64,000 nucleotides of DNA from Paramacrobiotus metropolitanus (taxonomy: Eukaryota > Tardigrada > Eutardigrada > Parachela > Macrobiotidae). Where the stretch lies: the NCBI RefSeq assembly GCF_019649055.1, contig NW_026570261.1, positions 744,001 through 808,000 on the forward strand. The letters are read 5' to 3'. Below are positions 1-10,872 of the stretch, piece after piece. A program made the position numbers and the translations under genes. Numbering within the stretch: the stretch's first letter is position 1; each line of letters begins with the position of its first letter. Below the pieces are notes generated by a model, which ran no database searches, was not told the DNA's origin, and saw only the letters and a list, made by a program, of their open reading frames with translations.

Positions 1-1189
1 CCGTAACAGTACTTCAGCAAATAACTGCTTATTGCCAAAGAGATATCTTTAGTGGCTTCTGTTTTCCAGCATGCACCGTTGCACTCCTTTCTTCTCTTCT
101 GACACGCAGGGTTACTTGTCTTCCAGAAGATATGAAAACACGGTATCCTCATTATTATGAGCGCCAACGCTCCTTCGGTCATGCGAATGAAAAGCTGGTC
201 GTTATCGTATCTACTGGTGAAGTAATTGGCCTGTTTAAACAGAACGAAATGGTTCACATTTCACAGTGATCAGGAAGTGCATACTAGGCTGACCACATTG
301 TTAGCCTACATGCGTATTCTGATTACAGTAGCCACGCGAGGAGATTGCACCACAGAGTCTGGTATACGGGAATCATCGCACACGCTGCAGCATATTCTAC
401 GTAGTACGCGGCGTGAGCGATGCCCGGCAGGGGGGTAGTCAGCAGCCGGAGGAGATAGCGATGCAATCTCGTTGCGCGGCTACGATGTTAGAAACACCGT
501 CTTCTCACTGTCGCATATTAAGATTGCAGAAAAAATATATATAAAAGCATGGCAGTACTATACTATTAAGGCAGCAAAGCGAATTCGATTGCGCAATACT
601 AAGGCAAGCCGCTTGTGTATACGTCACATACTTCTATTGGTGGTATGGTAAACGTATTTCGCATCGTGCAATAAAATCATCATGGTATAGCTCAAAAGAA
701 AGCCCGAAAAATTTTACGTTTTCTGGTGCAAAATATTTTCAGAAAAAAAAAGCGAACTGAAGTTTTTAAAACGTTTCGAAAGCAAATCGAGTTAGCATAC
801 AAAGTCAATGCAACGGTCGGTCCAGACCACACGACCGTTGTAAGCAAAGTGCTTACACTCCCGAACCTTTCTGAAACCTCCAGTCAGCCCAAACTCCGCA
901 CAAACTATACATCAGAAATCTTAAAATTTTTTCCTCTATCTTCTAAGCTGTAGGTCACTCGTTTTAATCTTGAACAATCCTCAAAGCGCTTATCATAGCA
1001 ACCTATGGAGCCCACGAGCCGTAAAGCATTGCGCTGGTGGATGGCTTGCCTTATCGTGACGTAGCACCGGAAGTAGGCGTGTCGCTTTTTTTGCCTTAAT
1101 AGTATAGTACTGCCATGATAAAAGTCATCATAAAGGTATAATTACGTGTATGTGAAGGTTGCTGCGAGTGAGTGGGCCATCGCCATCTA
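1..1189. other. Intergenic, no gene recognised
   Basis: Only short ORFs of at most 75 codons without family resemblance or plausible splice context are seen. The stretch is moderately AT-rich and holds no recognisable RNA gene or transposon terminus. It may contain 3' flank or regulatory sequence of the minus-strand gene that ends at 1190. Confidence 0.4.
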
Positions 1190-1849
1190 TCACTCAGCCG
1201 CGCAATCGGATATAGCCACGAACCGGATCTGAAACTGAAAGTGACGTACCCGCCAACCGTACGGACAAAGCCCATCGCGGAATGCCGCTTCCAGGAGACG
1301 CGTTATGTGGTATTCGTCAATGTTTTTCATAACGTCCATGTTGTCGACACGAACGACGACCTTTCGGACTCCGACTTCGGAGATTCTCCGTGGAAGATGC
1401 CCCGGCAGAATGTCTTGATTCGGCAGCGTTCTAGAGAGCTGCCAGTGATGTACCACCTGGAGCGGATCTTCTGGATCGTGCGTCGAACTTAAAGACACGC
1501 AGCAGAGATAATTCGTGTCATGCCAGCAACTGCGTAGCAGCTTGGCCGGACGGAAAATATACGGACCGTTGACTTCTTCGCGGAGAGCGACAAAAACATC
1601 TTTCGGTGGTGCGTTTTTCTCCACCCAGTCCCCTGATAAACAATTTCGATACACACGCTTGGCTGGCACCCACCAAGGCGGGATTTTAGCGCAGTCGAAA
1701 TCTATAAAGGCTTGATCACCGTCGATGTCTTGCAAATAGCCCAAGTAGAAGTCATTCTCGACTAAATTCACGATGACCGTGTTGTTGATGTTAAACTGGC
1801 CGCTACGACGGCGCTTAATGCCCGAAAAAACTTTGTCAGACGCCGACAT
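1190..1849 (-). CDS. Lineage-specific 'PPWWVP' family protein, apparently intact copy
   Basis: This is a 219-codon open frame from ATG (1849) to TGA, with codon one preceded by an A-rich stretch. The N-terminal half carries the block NTVIVNLVENDFYLGYLQDIDGD followed by IPPWWVP at about residues 25-65. This resembles a small beta-barrel of the Tudor/chromo kind, but that is inference. The middle has a conserved FVALREE..GPYIFRPAKLL block and the C-terminal third has a DEYHIT..L..AFRDG block. Paralogues lie at 6246-6995, 7430-7743 and 8780-9000, so the family is expanded locally. I do not recognise a named family and give no function. It could be one exon of a longer gene, because related proteins may continue into an F-box-like part such as the one at 4302-5066. 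Confidence 0.6.
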   Translation of the reverse strand: MSASDKVFSGIKRRRSGQFNINNTVIVNLVENDFYLGYLQDIDGDQAFIDFDCAKIPPWWVPAKRVYRNCLSGDWVEKNAPPKDVFVALREEVNGPYIFRPAKLLRSCWHDTNYLCCVSLSSTHDPEDPLQVVHHWQLSRTLPNQDILPGHLPRRISEVGVRKVVVRVDNMDVMKNIDEYHITRLLEAAFRDGLCPYGWRVRHFQFQIRFVAISDCAAE

Positions 1850-4301
1850 TTTTGCAGGCCAACAAACACGGTTTTATTACAGTAAGTTTTCAAGTAGACA
1901 CCGCTGAGAGAGTCACCAATGTGGTATAAAAAATGTTAGTCATGAACAGTTGAGTCAACTTGTTAAAGTTAAAAAATTAACGATACGCAATCTCGTTGCC
2001 CCAAAAGAGACGCTTCTGTTTTGTATGGAAAAATCTCGGATCCGCATGTGCATCCGCTTTCGCAGATTGTGACGCGTAAGTTCACAACCACTTTGTACCT
2101 GTTTGTTACATAGTTGTATCCCTTCCGGCAGCGCGTTATGTTCGAATTCTATTGCAGAGATTGCAGTCGCTGTAAAGCTAATGGGTTTTACAATTAAATT
2201 ACACAGAAGAAATTTACGTGCTGTTTTTTAAGTCTGAGAAAAATCCGTTTGTCCGTTTGTTTCTTCGCAAAGCGCTAGCCGTTAGGTCACCGGATGCACA
2301 AAGTAATGCTTATTAATTCCAGTTAATTCCATCTTTAATTAATTGTCATCTACACAGTGAGTTTGAATGGAAAATTTCCAAATGGACGATACACACCCCG
2401 ATATTGTATTGGTCTATCGATGTCTGAGTCAGTCTAACACCTCTTTAGAGCCGACAGCGAAGGGCATTAGCTTTTTTTGGGCACTTTCTAACCAAAAACA
2501 TAATCACGTATCGGCCCAATGAGGGGTTATAATTACGAGAATGGGCGAGTATTCTGGTGACCGACAGTTGGACCCCACGGGTTCGATATTAAACTTATAG
2601 TGTAAGTATATACGGGCACCGTGCATGTGTACATTTGGTGGCGGTCACGTTATGTACACGTAGTGTAATTCGGCTACCGTGCACTAGTGCATTTGGCTAC
2701 CGAGTGGTCCGAGCGTATACGCATTTCGTGATGGTGACCGACGGGCACCGCATTTTTCTTAATCGCTGAACATAGAAGATACCATCAGTTTACAAATAAC
2801 CGCTAATAAAAATAAGTGTAGCCGTTTACTAATAACCGCTAATTTTTTTATTTTGTTTGGACCTTTCATTCTGAACGTCATCAATGCAGGTTGCCGTTGA
2901 AGAAAGAAAGTCGCCAAAACGGTTATCTGAAGTTTGCTACAAAGGATAATTTGCATATGAGGGCGCTCAAAGATCAGGTCACGTCGATAATGAAGTACGA
3001 CCTTTATTATGCCCAAATCTGAAATAACTGTAAGCCACGCGGCACAGCAGACACTGCGGATCCGCAAAGCTGTATCACGCATCAAGAAAGCGCCCCCGGA
3101 GGTGGGTTACACGGAAGCCCCATCTGATAACATAGCTCTTAAGTTCCAGAATAATGAACTTTCATGTTGGCATCAACTTTATTCTAAGCTTCCGTTTCCA
3201 ATCGACTGCAATACGGTACTACACATGCGAGTAGTCAAACATTAATCACAAAACTGCTCAATGATACAATTTACATATGTGTATACATATAATTATGAAA
3301 GTTTAATCAAGCCACGATCGAACTGGGCCTATTCATTTACTCAGAGTAAAACCAAATCGGTAAACGGCTGCAGCAGCCCACTGGTGAACCTCGCTCACAC
3401 GAATACCTCGCCCAGCGTCCATTAAACGCAGTTCAACGGGGCAACGCTACGTCCGTTCTCGGAACCATGGATGGAACCGATAATTTAAGAGAAATTTTGT
3501 TGTTGTGGTTAGCTCGGTTTTTGTAACAAAATTTGCAATGTGACTGGCTTGCGCTGATAAAAACAGGCAACAGCACAAAAAAAGCCTAACAGGAGGCCTC
3601 TGCTTGAGCTGTCGGACAGACATGCCGCATTCCGTGGCGTTATGAATTTATTTTGGAAATATGGACAATCTCATCAAAAGCATGAAGCATGGTCAACTCA
3701 GATATAGATGGGCAAGAACGAACTGCTGCAGGTTACCTAAACCTATACTGTCAAAATTTCTCAGATCCAAATTATTCCATGCTCTTGTTGCGTTCTTATC
3801 TCCACAAGCTTGCACTCCGTAGCTGCAGAAGATTGAATGCAGTTTATTTCAGCAAAGCTACAAGGGCTCATAAAAGTGATGGGGCTTAGCCGCTAAGGCA
3901 ACATGCGACCATAATCTTTATTGGTGACCCGCCATTTCGTCGACGAAAATTCGTCGACCGTTACTTCGTCGAAAAGACAAGATGTCGACCCGTCACGGCG
4001 TCGAACTGACGTTTGGTTAAATCATCTCAGTTTTCTTAGTTTTCTTAGGTTTTCTTAGGTTTTTTAGATTCTTAGGGTTCTTAGTATAATTAGGTTTCTC
4101 AGGGATTTTAGATTCTTAGAGTTCTTAGTATTATTAGGTTCTTAGGGGTTTTAGCCGTCGCCCTCGTGACGTCCGACGTAGTGCGGTCGACGTTGTGTCG
4201 GTCGTCGAAGTGTTAGTCGACGAAATGTCGGTGAGCCAGTCTCACTGATTTTGTGGAACCAAAGGGCCTGCAAGCAATAGGCACTGCTCGGCACTTGACA
4301 C
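1850..4301. other. Intergenic with GTCGA-rich repeat
   Basis: No gene is supported here. Short ORFs at 2759-3245 and 3689-3889 on both strands have no family resemblance. The distal part (about 3930-4240) is an inverted-repeat element described separately. Confidence 0.4.
3930..4240. repeat. Inverted-repeat element with GTCGA-rich arms and TTCTTAGG core
   Basis: The left edge reads GGTGACCCGCCATTTCGTCG. The reverse complement of the right edge reads GGCTCACCGACATTTCGTCG, so the ends form imperfect terminal inverted repeats. Both arms are full of GTCGA/TCGTCG words. The core (about 4021-4155) is an AT-rich array of TTCTTAGG/TTTTAGATT words. The same TTCTTAGG word makes up the centre of the foldback element at 36.2 kb, and the CGTGACGTYCGACG word recurs near 28.34 kb. 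It looks like a MITE-type sequence with no coding capacity. A target-site duplication is not obvious. Confidence 0.55.
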
Positions 4302-5066
4302 TTACAACTCGAGTAAACCCCGTAGGCCGTCCCACTGGTCGTCCGGATACCGAACTGTACGGACCCAGTGAGCGTGCATTCCCTTTAAAAGTTCCGTGAT
4401 AGTGTGGTCCACGGTTGGGCAGTGGCGCTCTAGCGCGCGTTTAAAACACCGCAGAGCGTCGACGTCGGCATTATTAAATTGCAGAGCGGGAATCATAATG
4501 AGCAGCGCCAACGGTTCCTTCCAGTTTGCCACATTTGGCATAAATCCCGCGCGCAGAGAATGAGGTATCTCCAACATGGAGAAATCAATCACTAACTGGC
4601 GTACCCTCAAACACCGGCAGATTTCTAGTAGGTGCAGGAGCGGCAAATACGTTTGGCTGAGATAAGGATCGCGCGATGTGTTTGGAGTAGATTCCAGCGC
4701 CATCCGGCAGTGTTTGACAAATATCGCGGAGAAGCATAGTTTTTTCAAAGTTAGGAAAAAAGTAAGACAATCGACCACCGCGGTCACGCAGTTCATCCGG
4801 TGATCTATATGGAGCAGCGATAAGACTTTGGTTTTCTGGGTGACTATGTGATGGAGGAGGTATGCGATACGGTAGCCCTCAGTTCCTCGATGCCCCGGCC
4901 GCTCTTCACTAAACCGCGTAAAGTCGATGGTAACGTACGTGGCCGATGCTGGATCGGATAGCAACTGATGACATAAGCTGTTTACCCTACAATAAAAAAT
5001 GGGATCGAGATGAAACAGAATACTGTCCCACGGTGGTCTTCGAAATTTCGCGCTTGAATTGTACAT
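4302..5066 (-). CDS. F-box-like / helical repeat protein of unknown function
   Basis: This is a 254-codon frame from ATG (5066). Residues 10-40 read PPWDSILFHLDPIFYCRV and LCHQLL, which resembles an F-box (P..il..Ld......v...C). The rest is leucine-rich, with blocks such as LLHLLEICRCLRVRQL that suggest degenerate leucine-rich-repeat-like helices and strands. An F-box plus leucine-rich architecture would suggest a substrate adaptor for an SCF ubiquitin ligase, but this is inference from short similarity. It lies between two 'WWVP' family genes on the same strand and may be the continuation of such a gene through splicing. No frameshift is seen. The start is the first in-frame ATG. Confidence 0.5.
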   Translation of the reverse strand: MYNSSAKFRRPPWDSILFHLDPIFYCRVNSLCHQLLSDPASATYVTIDFTRFSEERPGHRGTEGYRIAYLLHHIVTQKTKVLSLLHIDHRMNCVTAVVDCLTFFLTLKKLCFSAIFVKHCRMALESTPNTSRDPYLSQTYLPLLHLLEICRCLRVRQLVIDFSMLEIPHSLRAGFMPNVANWKEPLALLIMIPALQFNNADVDALRCFKRALERHCPTVDHTITELLKGMHAHWVRTVRYPDDQWDGLRGLLEL

Positions 5067-6245
5067 AAGTATCCTGATTGCGACCGATATTCGAAATTTC
5101 CTTTACTCACCGTTTGGATGCCGCCTGCGAATGGACGTCCAAATGCAGGAGAATTTCAGTAAAGATTTCCGATGGTGTATTACATAGAAGCAGTTCATCA
5201 TCCCCTAAAAACAAATCATTTTATGTCAGCGGTCAAGTAATGATTCTCCGACTCTTGGCTAGGTATCGATAGCCTTCCCCTTCGCCTTTAGAGCGCCTAT
5301 GCCTTCCAAAAGATGCGCCTTCTCGTTGGCTTCCTAATGTTTTTTTTTATATTGTCCTTCCATATTTTCTCTACGTTTCCTTATGTTTCATTCTTATGTT
5401 ATTTGATGTTTTCTTGGAGCTCTTTATGAAATTGTCATCGGAGATGCGGTTCTCGCTTCGCGTAGATTCGTGTGACTTACCAGGTTAGCTGTGCCACATT
5501 TAGATATTAGCTCATACTTTGCCGTTGCGGCAGGTCGGTAAGATAGATTATTACGGTAATTATTCCAATTTAATTGGTCTTTCCGTCCTGTGTGCTAAGT
5601 CACACCATTATTGCATGATTTTTAAAATTTATAATTGATTTTAAAATTTTTTAAATTCATGTTGAAATCTGGAAAAGATTTCAGTGTAAAAGTGATCCTC
5701 ATACTTGTGCTTAATTGTACAAAGTTTAAAAAAAGTTCGGTACATAATGAGACTTTTGGTACAGCTGAATCCGTATAAACGTTTGGAAATTTCTGAGCTC
5801 CCAAACCGGATACTGGGCGCACAAATGGTTTTCACGCCCGTTGTATGCAAATTGTCTGGATACAGAATTTCATGCAACAATGCAAAAAAAAGGGTTTGTA
5901 AGTGGGCGAAGAAGAAAGTTTTTGTGAATGTACACGATTTTGGCACCATGTACCGGGTGACTTCCCTTCATTCTTACCTACGACCTGCAGATCAAATGCG
6001 AGCCCGCCATTTCTTGGCCCGTAACAGTACTGTTCAGTGTAGCTCTTCATGGCCAAGCAGAGTTTTTCGGCGGTATCGGTTTGCCAGCATTCCTCTTGGC
6101 ATGCTTGATTGGTAGATTTTGGTCGCTGATGATAACACGCTATGTCCTGAATAATGAAAGTGACTGACTCTGCACTGATGCGAACGAAGAGTCTATCCCA
6201 TCCCCTGTAGTATATTCGCTCCTAGAAATCAGAAATCCTCTAAAG
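5067..6245. other. Intergenic with one short inverted-repeat element
   Basis: No gene is supported. The segment about 5735-5975 is a MITE-like copy (see separate entry). The remainder is AT-rich, and ORFs here are short and lie on both strands over the repeat. Confidence 0.4.
5735..5975 (-). mobile_element. MITE-like element, 'GGTACATGGTGCCAAAA' family, copy 1
   Basis: On the minus strand the element starts with CCCGGTACATGGTGCCAAAA and ends with ACCAAAAGTCTCATTATG. The reverse complement of the far end contains CGGTACATAATG, so the termini are imperfect inverted repeats. The same start and end words occur with similar spacing at 15562-15790 on the plus strand. It is non-coding, about 240 bp long, and likely a non-autonomous DNA transposon. 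Confidence 0.55.
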
Positions 6246-6995
6246 TCAGCAAACAAAAATGACACTCTTGGTACTCGTACTGCTTGCTGCAACTTGTATG
6301 ATGCTCAGCGCATGAATTTCACAGCGCATTTGGAACAGCAACATACCAACGAACCGTACGGATTGTCGGCCATCCCGAAACCCTTTATCTAGTACTTCAG
6401 TAATGTAGTGCTCGTCAATATTAGCTAAGCACTCCAACTTCTCCGAACGATAAACTATCTTCATGACGTGAACCTCCTTGATGTTTCGAGGAGGCCTCAA
6501 GTACAGCGGCATGTACTCGGTCTCCGCGTTATTAGTCTCGCCCGACGGCAGCCGCTTAGTGATCTGCCAGTGATGAACGACGCGAAATCCGCCATGTGGC
6601 TCCGGTGGCTCGAGAGACACACAGCAAAGATAACATGCCCAATGAGCGCAACTGCACAACAATTTTGCCGGACGGAAAATATACGGCCCACCATCTTCCT
6701 CACGGAGAGCCACGAAAATGTTGCACGCTTCCTTTTAACTGCCCATGCACAATTCTGGGAAGTATGCATAAACCCGGTCAGATGGCACCCACCACGGTGG
6801 AAACATTGCGCAGTCAGAATCGACAAAGACATTATCACCGTCAATATCCTGAAGATACGCGAAATACCATTTATCGTCGACCATATTGACAAGCACCGTG
6901 TTATTCACAATAAACTGGCCACGGCGTTTGCCACGAGAAAAATATTCGCTAGTCAGACTCATTATGGCTCTTTGTTGGTATTCTACACAAGTCAA
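6246..6995 (-). pseudogene. 'PPWWVP' family gene interrupted by one in-frame stop
   Basis: The frame from the ATG near 6963 (MSLTSEYFSRGKRRGQF) runs through NTVLVNMVDDKWYFAYLQDIDGD and FPPWWVP. It then meets TAA at 6735-6737. Without any frame change it continues through FVALREEDGGPYIFRPAKLL and DEHYIT..L..GFRDG to 6246. Alignment by eye to the intact copy at 1190-1849 is collinear over the whole length, including the segment across the stop. A single nonsense codon is therefore the only visible lesion. This is either a young pseudogene, a read-through or assembly error, or a recently split gene. It is inverted relative to the decayed copy starting at about 7430. Confidence 0.65.
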
Positions 6996-7429
6996 AAAGA
7001 CTAGGCGGAAAACTTTTGAGGAGGAAGATAGGACACTTGGTTTTTTTAACAGAGCAGACTGGCATCACCCGACCACATACGTTATAATCGGAGGGTGGAA
7101 CAGCGCGATGAATACCACGTCTCCGGTGTCCGGTACGTAACTCCATATTGTAAAAACATTAGAAATGCGAAACGTCGAAGTATTGTGGGTGTAACGAAGC
7201 ACCGTCTATGTACCTCATTATTGTTGGAAAGGCAGGGTAGCGCTGAACACACTGACGTGGGGAAGAGGAGTACGCCCACATCTGTACGTACGGATACCCC
7301 TATGATGTCCACCTTTACCAGTAAACACAAACCGCCATGTTATTTTCTAGTCATCTCTTTACCTGTAATTGGCAGTACCTTCAGTCCTGGTGATGTATGT
7401 GATTGTGATGTCAGAACTGCTATTCTATA

Positions 7430-7743
7430 TAAGTTTGAGTGTGAGGAAAACGGTGGGTCATATATTTTCCGTCCGGGAAAATCGTGGTGCATTTGCGTCC
7501 AATCGGCATGTTATCTTTGCTGTGTGTCTCGTGAGCCACCGTAGCCACACGGCGGGTTTCGCGTCGTTCATCACTGGACAGCCACTGGACGAGTCTTCTG
7601 ACGTGGTGAAGGAGTACGTGTTGCGTCCTCCTCGAAATATTAAGGAGGTCCCCGTCATGAAGATAGTTTGCCAAATGCATGTAGAGTGCAAACTGTGTAA
7701 TCAGCGTGGTGCGTCGCATTATGAGGCTTGCCGTTATCAGTGA
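7430..7743 (+). pseudogene. Decayed fragment of the 'PPWWVP' family
   Basis: Pieces of the family's middle block appear on the plus strand but change frame. CEENGGSYIFRPGKSW and ACYLCCVS lie in one frame. A GGFRVVHHW word lies in another. RPPRNIKEVPVMKIVC follows, matching RPPRNIKEVHVMKIVY of the copy at 6246-6995. The N-terminal and C-terminal parts are missing or unreadable. At least two frameshifts make this non-functional. Confidence 0.55.
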
Positions 7744-8779
7744 ACTTGTATTTGTCGCTGTATTAATGCGATAGAACTTACGGGACGTGTTTGTTGCTTG
7801 CTTGAAGTGCAACCCTGATTCAACGCATATGCATTTCGTGATCACTGGCGAAATGGAAGTCAGTTTATTTCTGTTACTGGCCAATAACTACTCCAGCATA
7901 TTCACAAATGACCAGCTTTTCGTTCAGATAACCCAAGAAGCGTTAACTAACATAGTAATGAATGAAGTGTGTTATATTTATTGAAGTATTATTACGGACC
8001 GGAAATTGCCAGTCGGTTTCTGTGTGAGGATGTTGTAGGTAAGACATGACCATATTGAGCTAGTATAAGCTTCACCTTGTTTTCCAGTATTTGATATGCA
8101 AGAAATGATAACGTTCATTACCGTTGGAAGTCATCGGTCCACTCAGGGCAATTTTTGAATATGCGTGCTTGTCCAACATTCACCAGGCAAAGGTAATAGA
8201 ATTACGTTGCAGATAATTCTCCTCCGCTTAAAAGCACACCGCACGAAGTTTTAGGCCAGCATTTTGCGATATTTAGATGTTTATAATTCGCAGGCCACAG
8301 CAAAACGGTAGGTGTCGAAGGGGTACAAGCAAATCAAACTGACTTTTGATTCAAATCAAAGTGACTCACAGTTTATGTATGTGTTGTCGTACCTAAGAGC
8401 GGTCAAGCTGCTTAAACCACTTCTCTGCCTTGCTTAGCGGAAGGAGTACACTTCTCTCTCACACTGGATGGTGAAACAACTTGGAGGAACAATGGAGATA
8501 CGCACAGAAACGAGGAATCCCTGGGAAACACACGAACGAGTGCTTCTTACTTCCGGTCTCGGTTTATACGAGGATCAGATCTAGGGCAAGGTCGACTGTG
8601 ACACGAGTGTACTGCGGCACCATATGCTAACATCAGACGTGGATCATGAGCATCAAGGTAACCTATAGAATTTTCTGGCCCTTTGATCTAAATCACAACG
8701 TATTCCTCAACACTTGGAAGTCAGAAAAGTAAGAATGTCAGAAATCATAAGACTAATTCCTGACCGCTACTGATACTAG

Positions 8780-9060
8780 GCATCGGAGAGCCACAAAAAC
8801 ACTTTACGTTTTCCAGCGCAGGAACACTTTTGAGAGATATGCGTAAACTCGGTCAGAAGGCATCCATCCAGGTTGAAACTTTGCACAGTCAAATTCAACA
8901 AAGACGTTATCACCGTCAGCATCCTGGAGATGCGCCATACATGCATTCATCGCCGACTATATCCACCATCACTGTGCTGTTCATTTTAAACTGGCCAGGA
9001 CGTTTGCCACAAGACAAATAGTCGCTAGTTAGACTCATTATGGCTCTTTGTTGGTAGTCT
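8780..9060 (-). pseudogene. N-terminal remnant of the 'PPWWVP' family
   Basis: On the minus strand the segment matches the first exon and 5' flank of the copy at 6735-7000. The reading begins at an ATG near 9040 with MSLTSDYLSCGKRPGQF and then decays after about 40 codons through stops and frame changes. The plus-strand sequence AGACTCATTATGGCTCTTTG at the 5' edge is identical in both copies. It is a duplicated, broken copy. Confidence 0.55.
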
Positions 9061-9251
9061 ACACACCTCAAAAGAACTCTCAGTAGTTGGAAAAATTGTA
9101 AGGAGCAAGATAGAAAACTTTATATTCCTAATAGAGCAGACTAGCATCAGCGGGCTACATACATTATTGCAGTCGGACGGTTGACGTACTCGTACTGCAC
9201 GTACTGTATACAACAGGGTCGATGAAATTTTGCGCATGCTGCTCGCGCTTG

Positions 9252-10872
9252 GGGCCTGCACTGAAAGTCTGAATCTGATTCTGATTCTGAATGCTAAAAG
9301 TCCGAGTCTGAATACTGAAACTCTGATTCTGATTACTGGAAATCTGGATTCGAATACTAAAATTTTAAATGTGAATAGAAAGACTCGGAACCTGGCCGGT
9401 GATGACTAAAGTCTCTGTAATAAAAAAATTAAAATATTAATAACTGAAGCGTGCGAGCGAGTCTACAGCGTACATGGATTCTGCTATTACAAAACTGTAA
9501 TTCAGACTATCCAGTAGCGATAAACATAAGAAAAAATAAAAACGGCGGCAGCAAATCTGTAGCAGTACTCTGTACATACGAGTATTTGTGCTGCAGATCT
9601 TAATGCAGCACAATAATATTTAATGCAGACGTTCTGTTTCTTCAAAGCTAGTCTATGCCAGACCGGGCTAATGCCGAATGTCGGCATTAGTCTCTAGGTT
9701 ATTACGGGGATTGTGTTGGATTTTGTTATCTTCGGATGTCGGCATTATTCTCTGTGCTATTCTGGCAATTGTTTTGGAATTTATGGTCTTACTAATGTGC
9801 GACACAGTCGACAAAAGTCGCGCGTCGAATTTAATTGCGGCGAAATGTCACACTCCCAAATGTCCGGGTGCGGTGAGTAAAAAGCTTTACTTCACCCTCT
9901 AAATTTTTTAGGACGTTCTGCCATCACAGTGGTATTAAGCGCAATATTGGCAACTGACACATCAAAATTTTCGAAGGAAACTTGTCAGCAACGTTTGTGG
10001 CAATAAAGAGCATTTCAGTTGAGGCATTTCGAAAATATGACGGTGCAAAAAACAGAAAACGTAGCGCAAGCCATTTCATTTTCCGGTTTTCGAATTCTTT
10101 ACCGAATCTTTTGATTTTTGTTTTCATCGATAGGTTACATAATGCCTTATGCAACTGTAGTGTATGTAAGTACTCGTACAAAGGTTGTACGAGCATCTCG
10201 TGAAATGGATAATGGCCTATGGCAAATGTGTTGTAGCAACGGTATTGTTGTTGTCCGTTATTGTTGCCATGTCTAAATTGTTTAGTGTTGGTTGTTTGCT
10301 GCTGCCCCGAGCCGACATAATAAAAGATTATGCCGTTCGTTCAATATATTACAGAAACAAAAAAAACATAATTAAATTATTTTTTTTGTTGCATAATGCA
10401 CAAATTTTTTAAATTACTTCAAATGAAAGAGAGGTAATTAAAGGAAATTATTTTTGGAATACCCAAAAGAAAGTTTGTTTTGTGCTGCATTAAGATCTGC
10501 AGCACAAACACTCGTATGTACAGAGTACTTCAACAGATTTGCTGCCGCCGTTTTTATTGTTTCTTATGGTTATCGCTACTGGATAGTCTGAATCACAGTT
10601 TTATAATAGTAGAATCCATGTACGCTGTAGACTCGCTCGCATGCTTCAGTTAATAATACTGTTATGGTTTTATTACAGAGACTTTGGTCATCACCGGCCA
10701 GGTTCCGAGCCTTTCTATTCACATTCAGAATTTCAGTATTCAGATCCAGAATTCCAGTAATCAGAATCAAAGTTTCAGTATTCAGACTCAGACTTTTAGC
10801 ATTCAGAATCAGAATCAGACTTTCAGTATTCACTCAGAACAAGAATCAGATTCAGCCTTTCAGCGTAGGCCC
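9252..10872. mobile_element. Non-autonomous DNA transposon with about 370-bp terminal inverted repeats
   Basis: The left arm (9252 to about 9615) and the right arm (about 10480-10872) are inverted copies of each other with scattered mismatches. The outer ends read GGGCCTGCACTGAAAGTCTG (left) and GGGCCTACGCTGAAAGGCTG (right, reverse strand). Each arm has tandem TTCAGAATCAGA-type words near the end. Flanking 7-mers are GCGCTTG and GTGCTCG (5 of 7 identical), a possible decayed target duplication. The spacer (9616-10479) has only small ORFs, so no transposase is present. A 55-bp tandem duplication around GATGTCGGCATTA lies at 9675-9780. The terminus resembles that of the element at 35934-36956. 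Confidence 0.75.

Noticed and set aside
5641-6115. Overlapping ORFs of 102 and 136 codons on both strands
   Set aside because: They cover a non-coding MITE-like element and AT-rich flank, with no conserved protein blocks.
6468-7004. 178-codon plus-strand ORF
   Set aside because: It is antisense to the 'PPWWVP' family copy, whose conserved protein blocks read on the minus strand.
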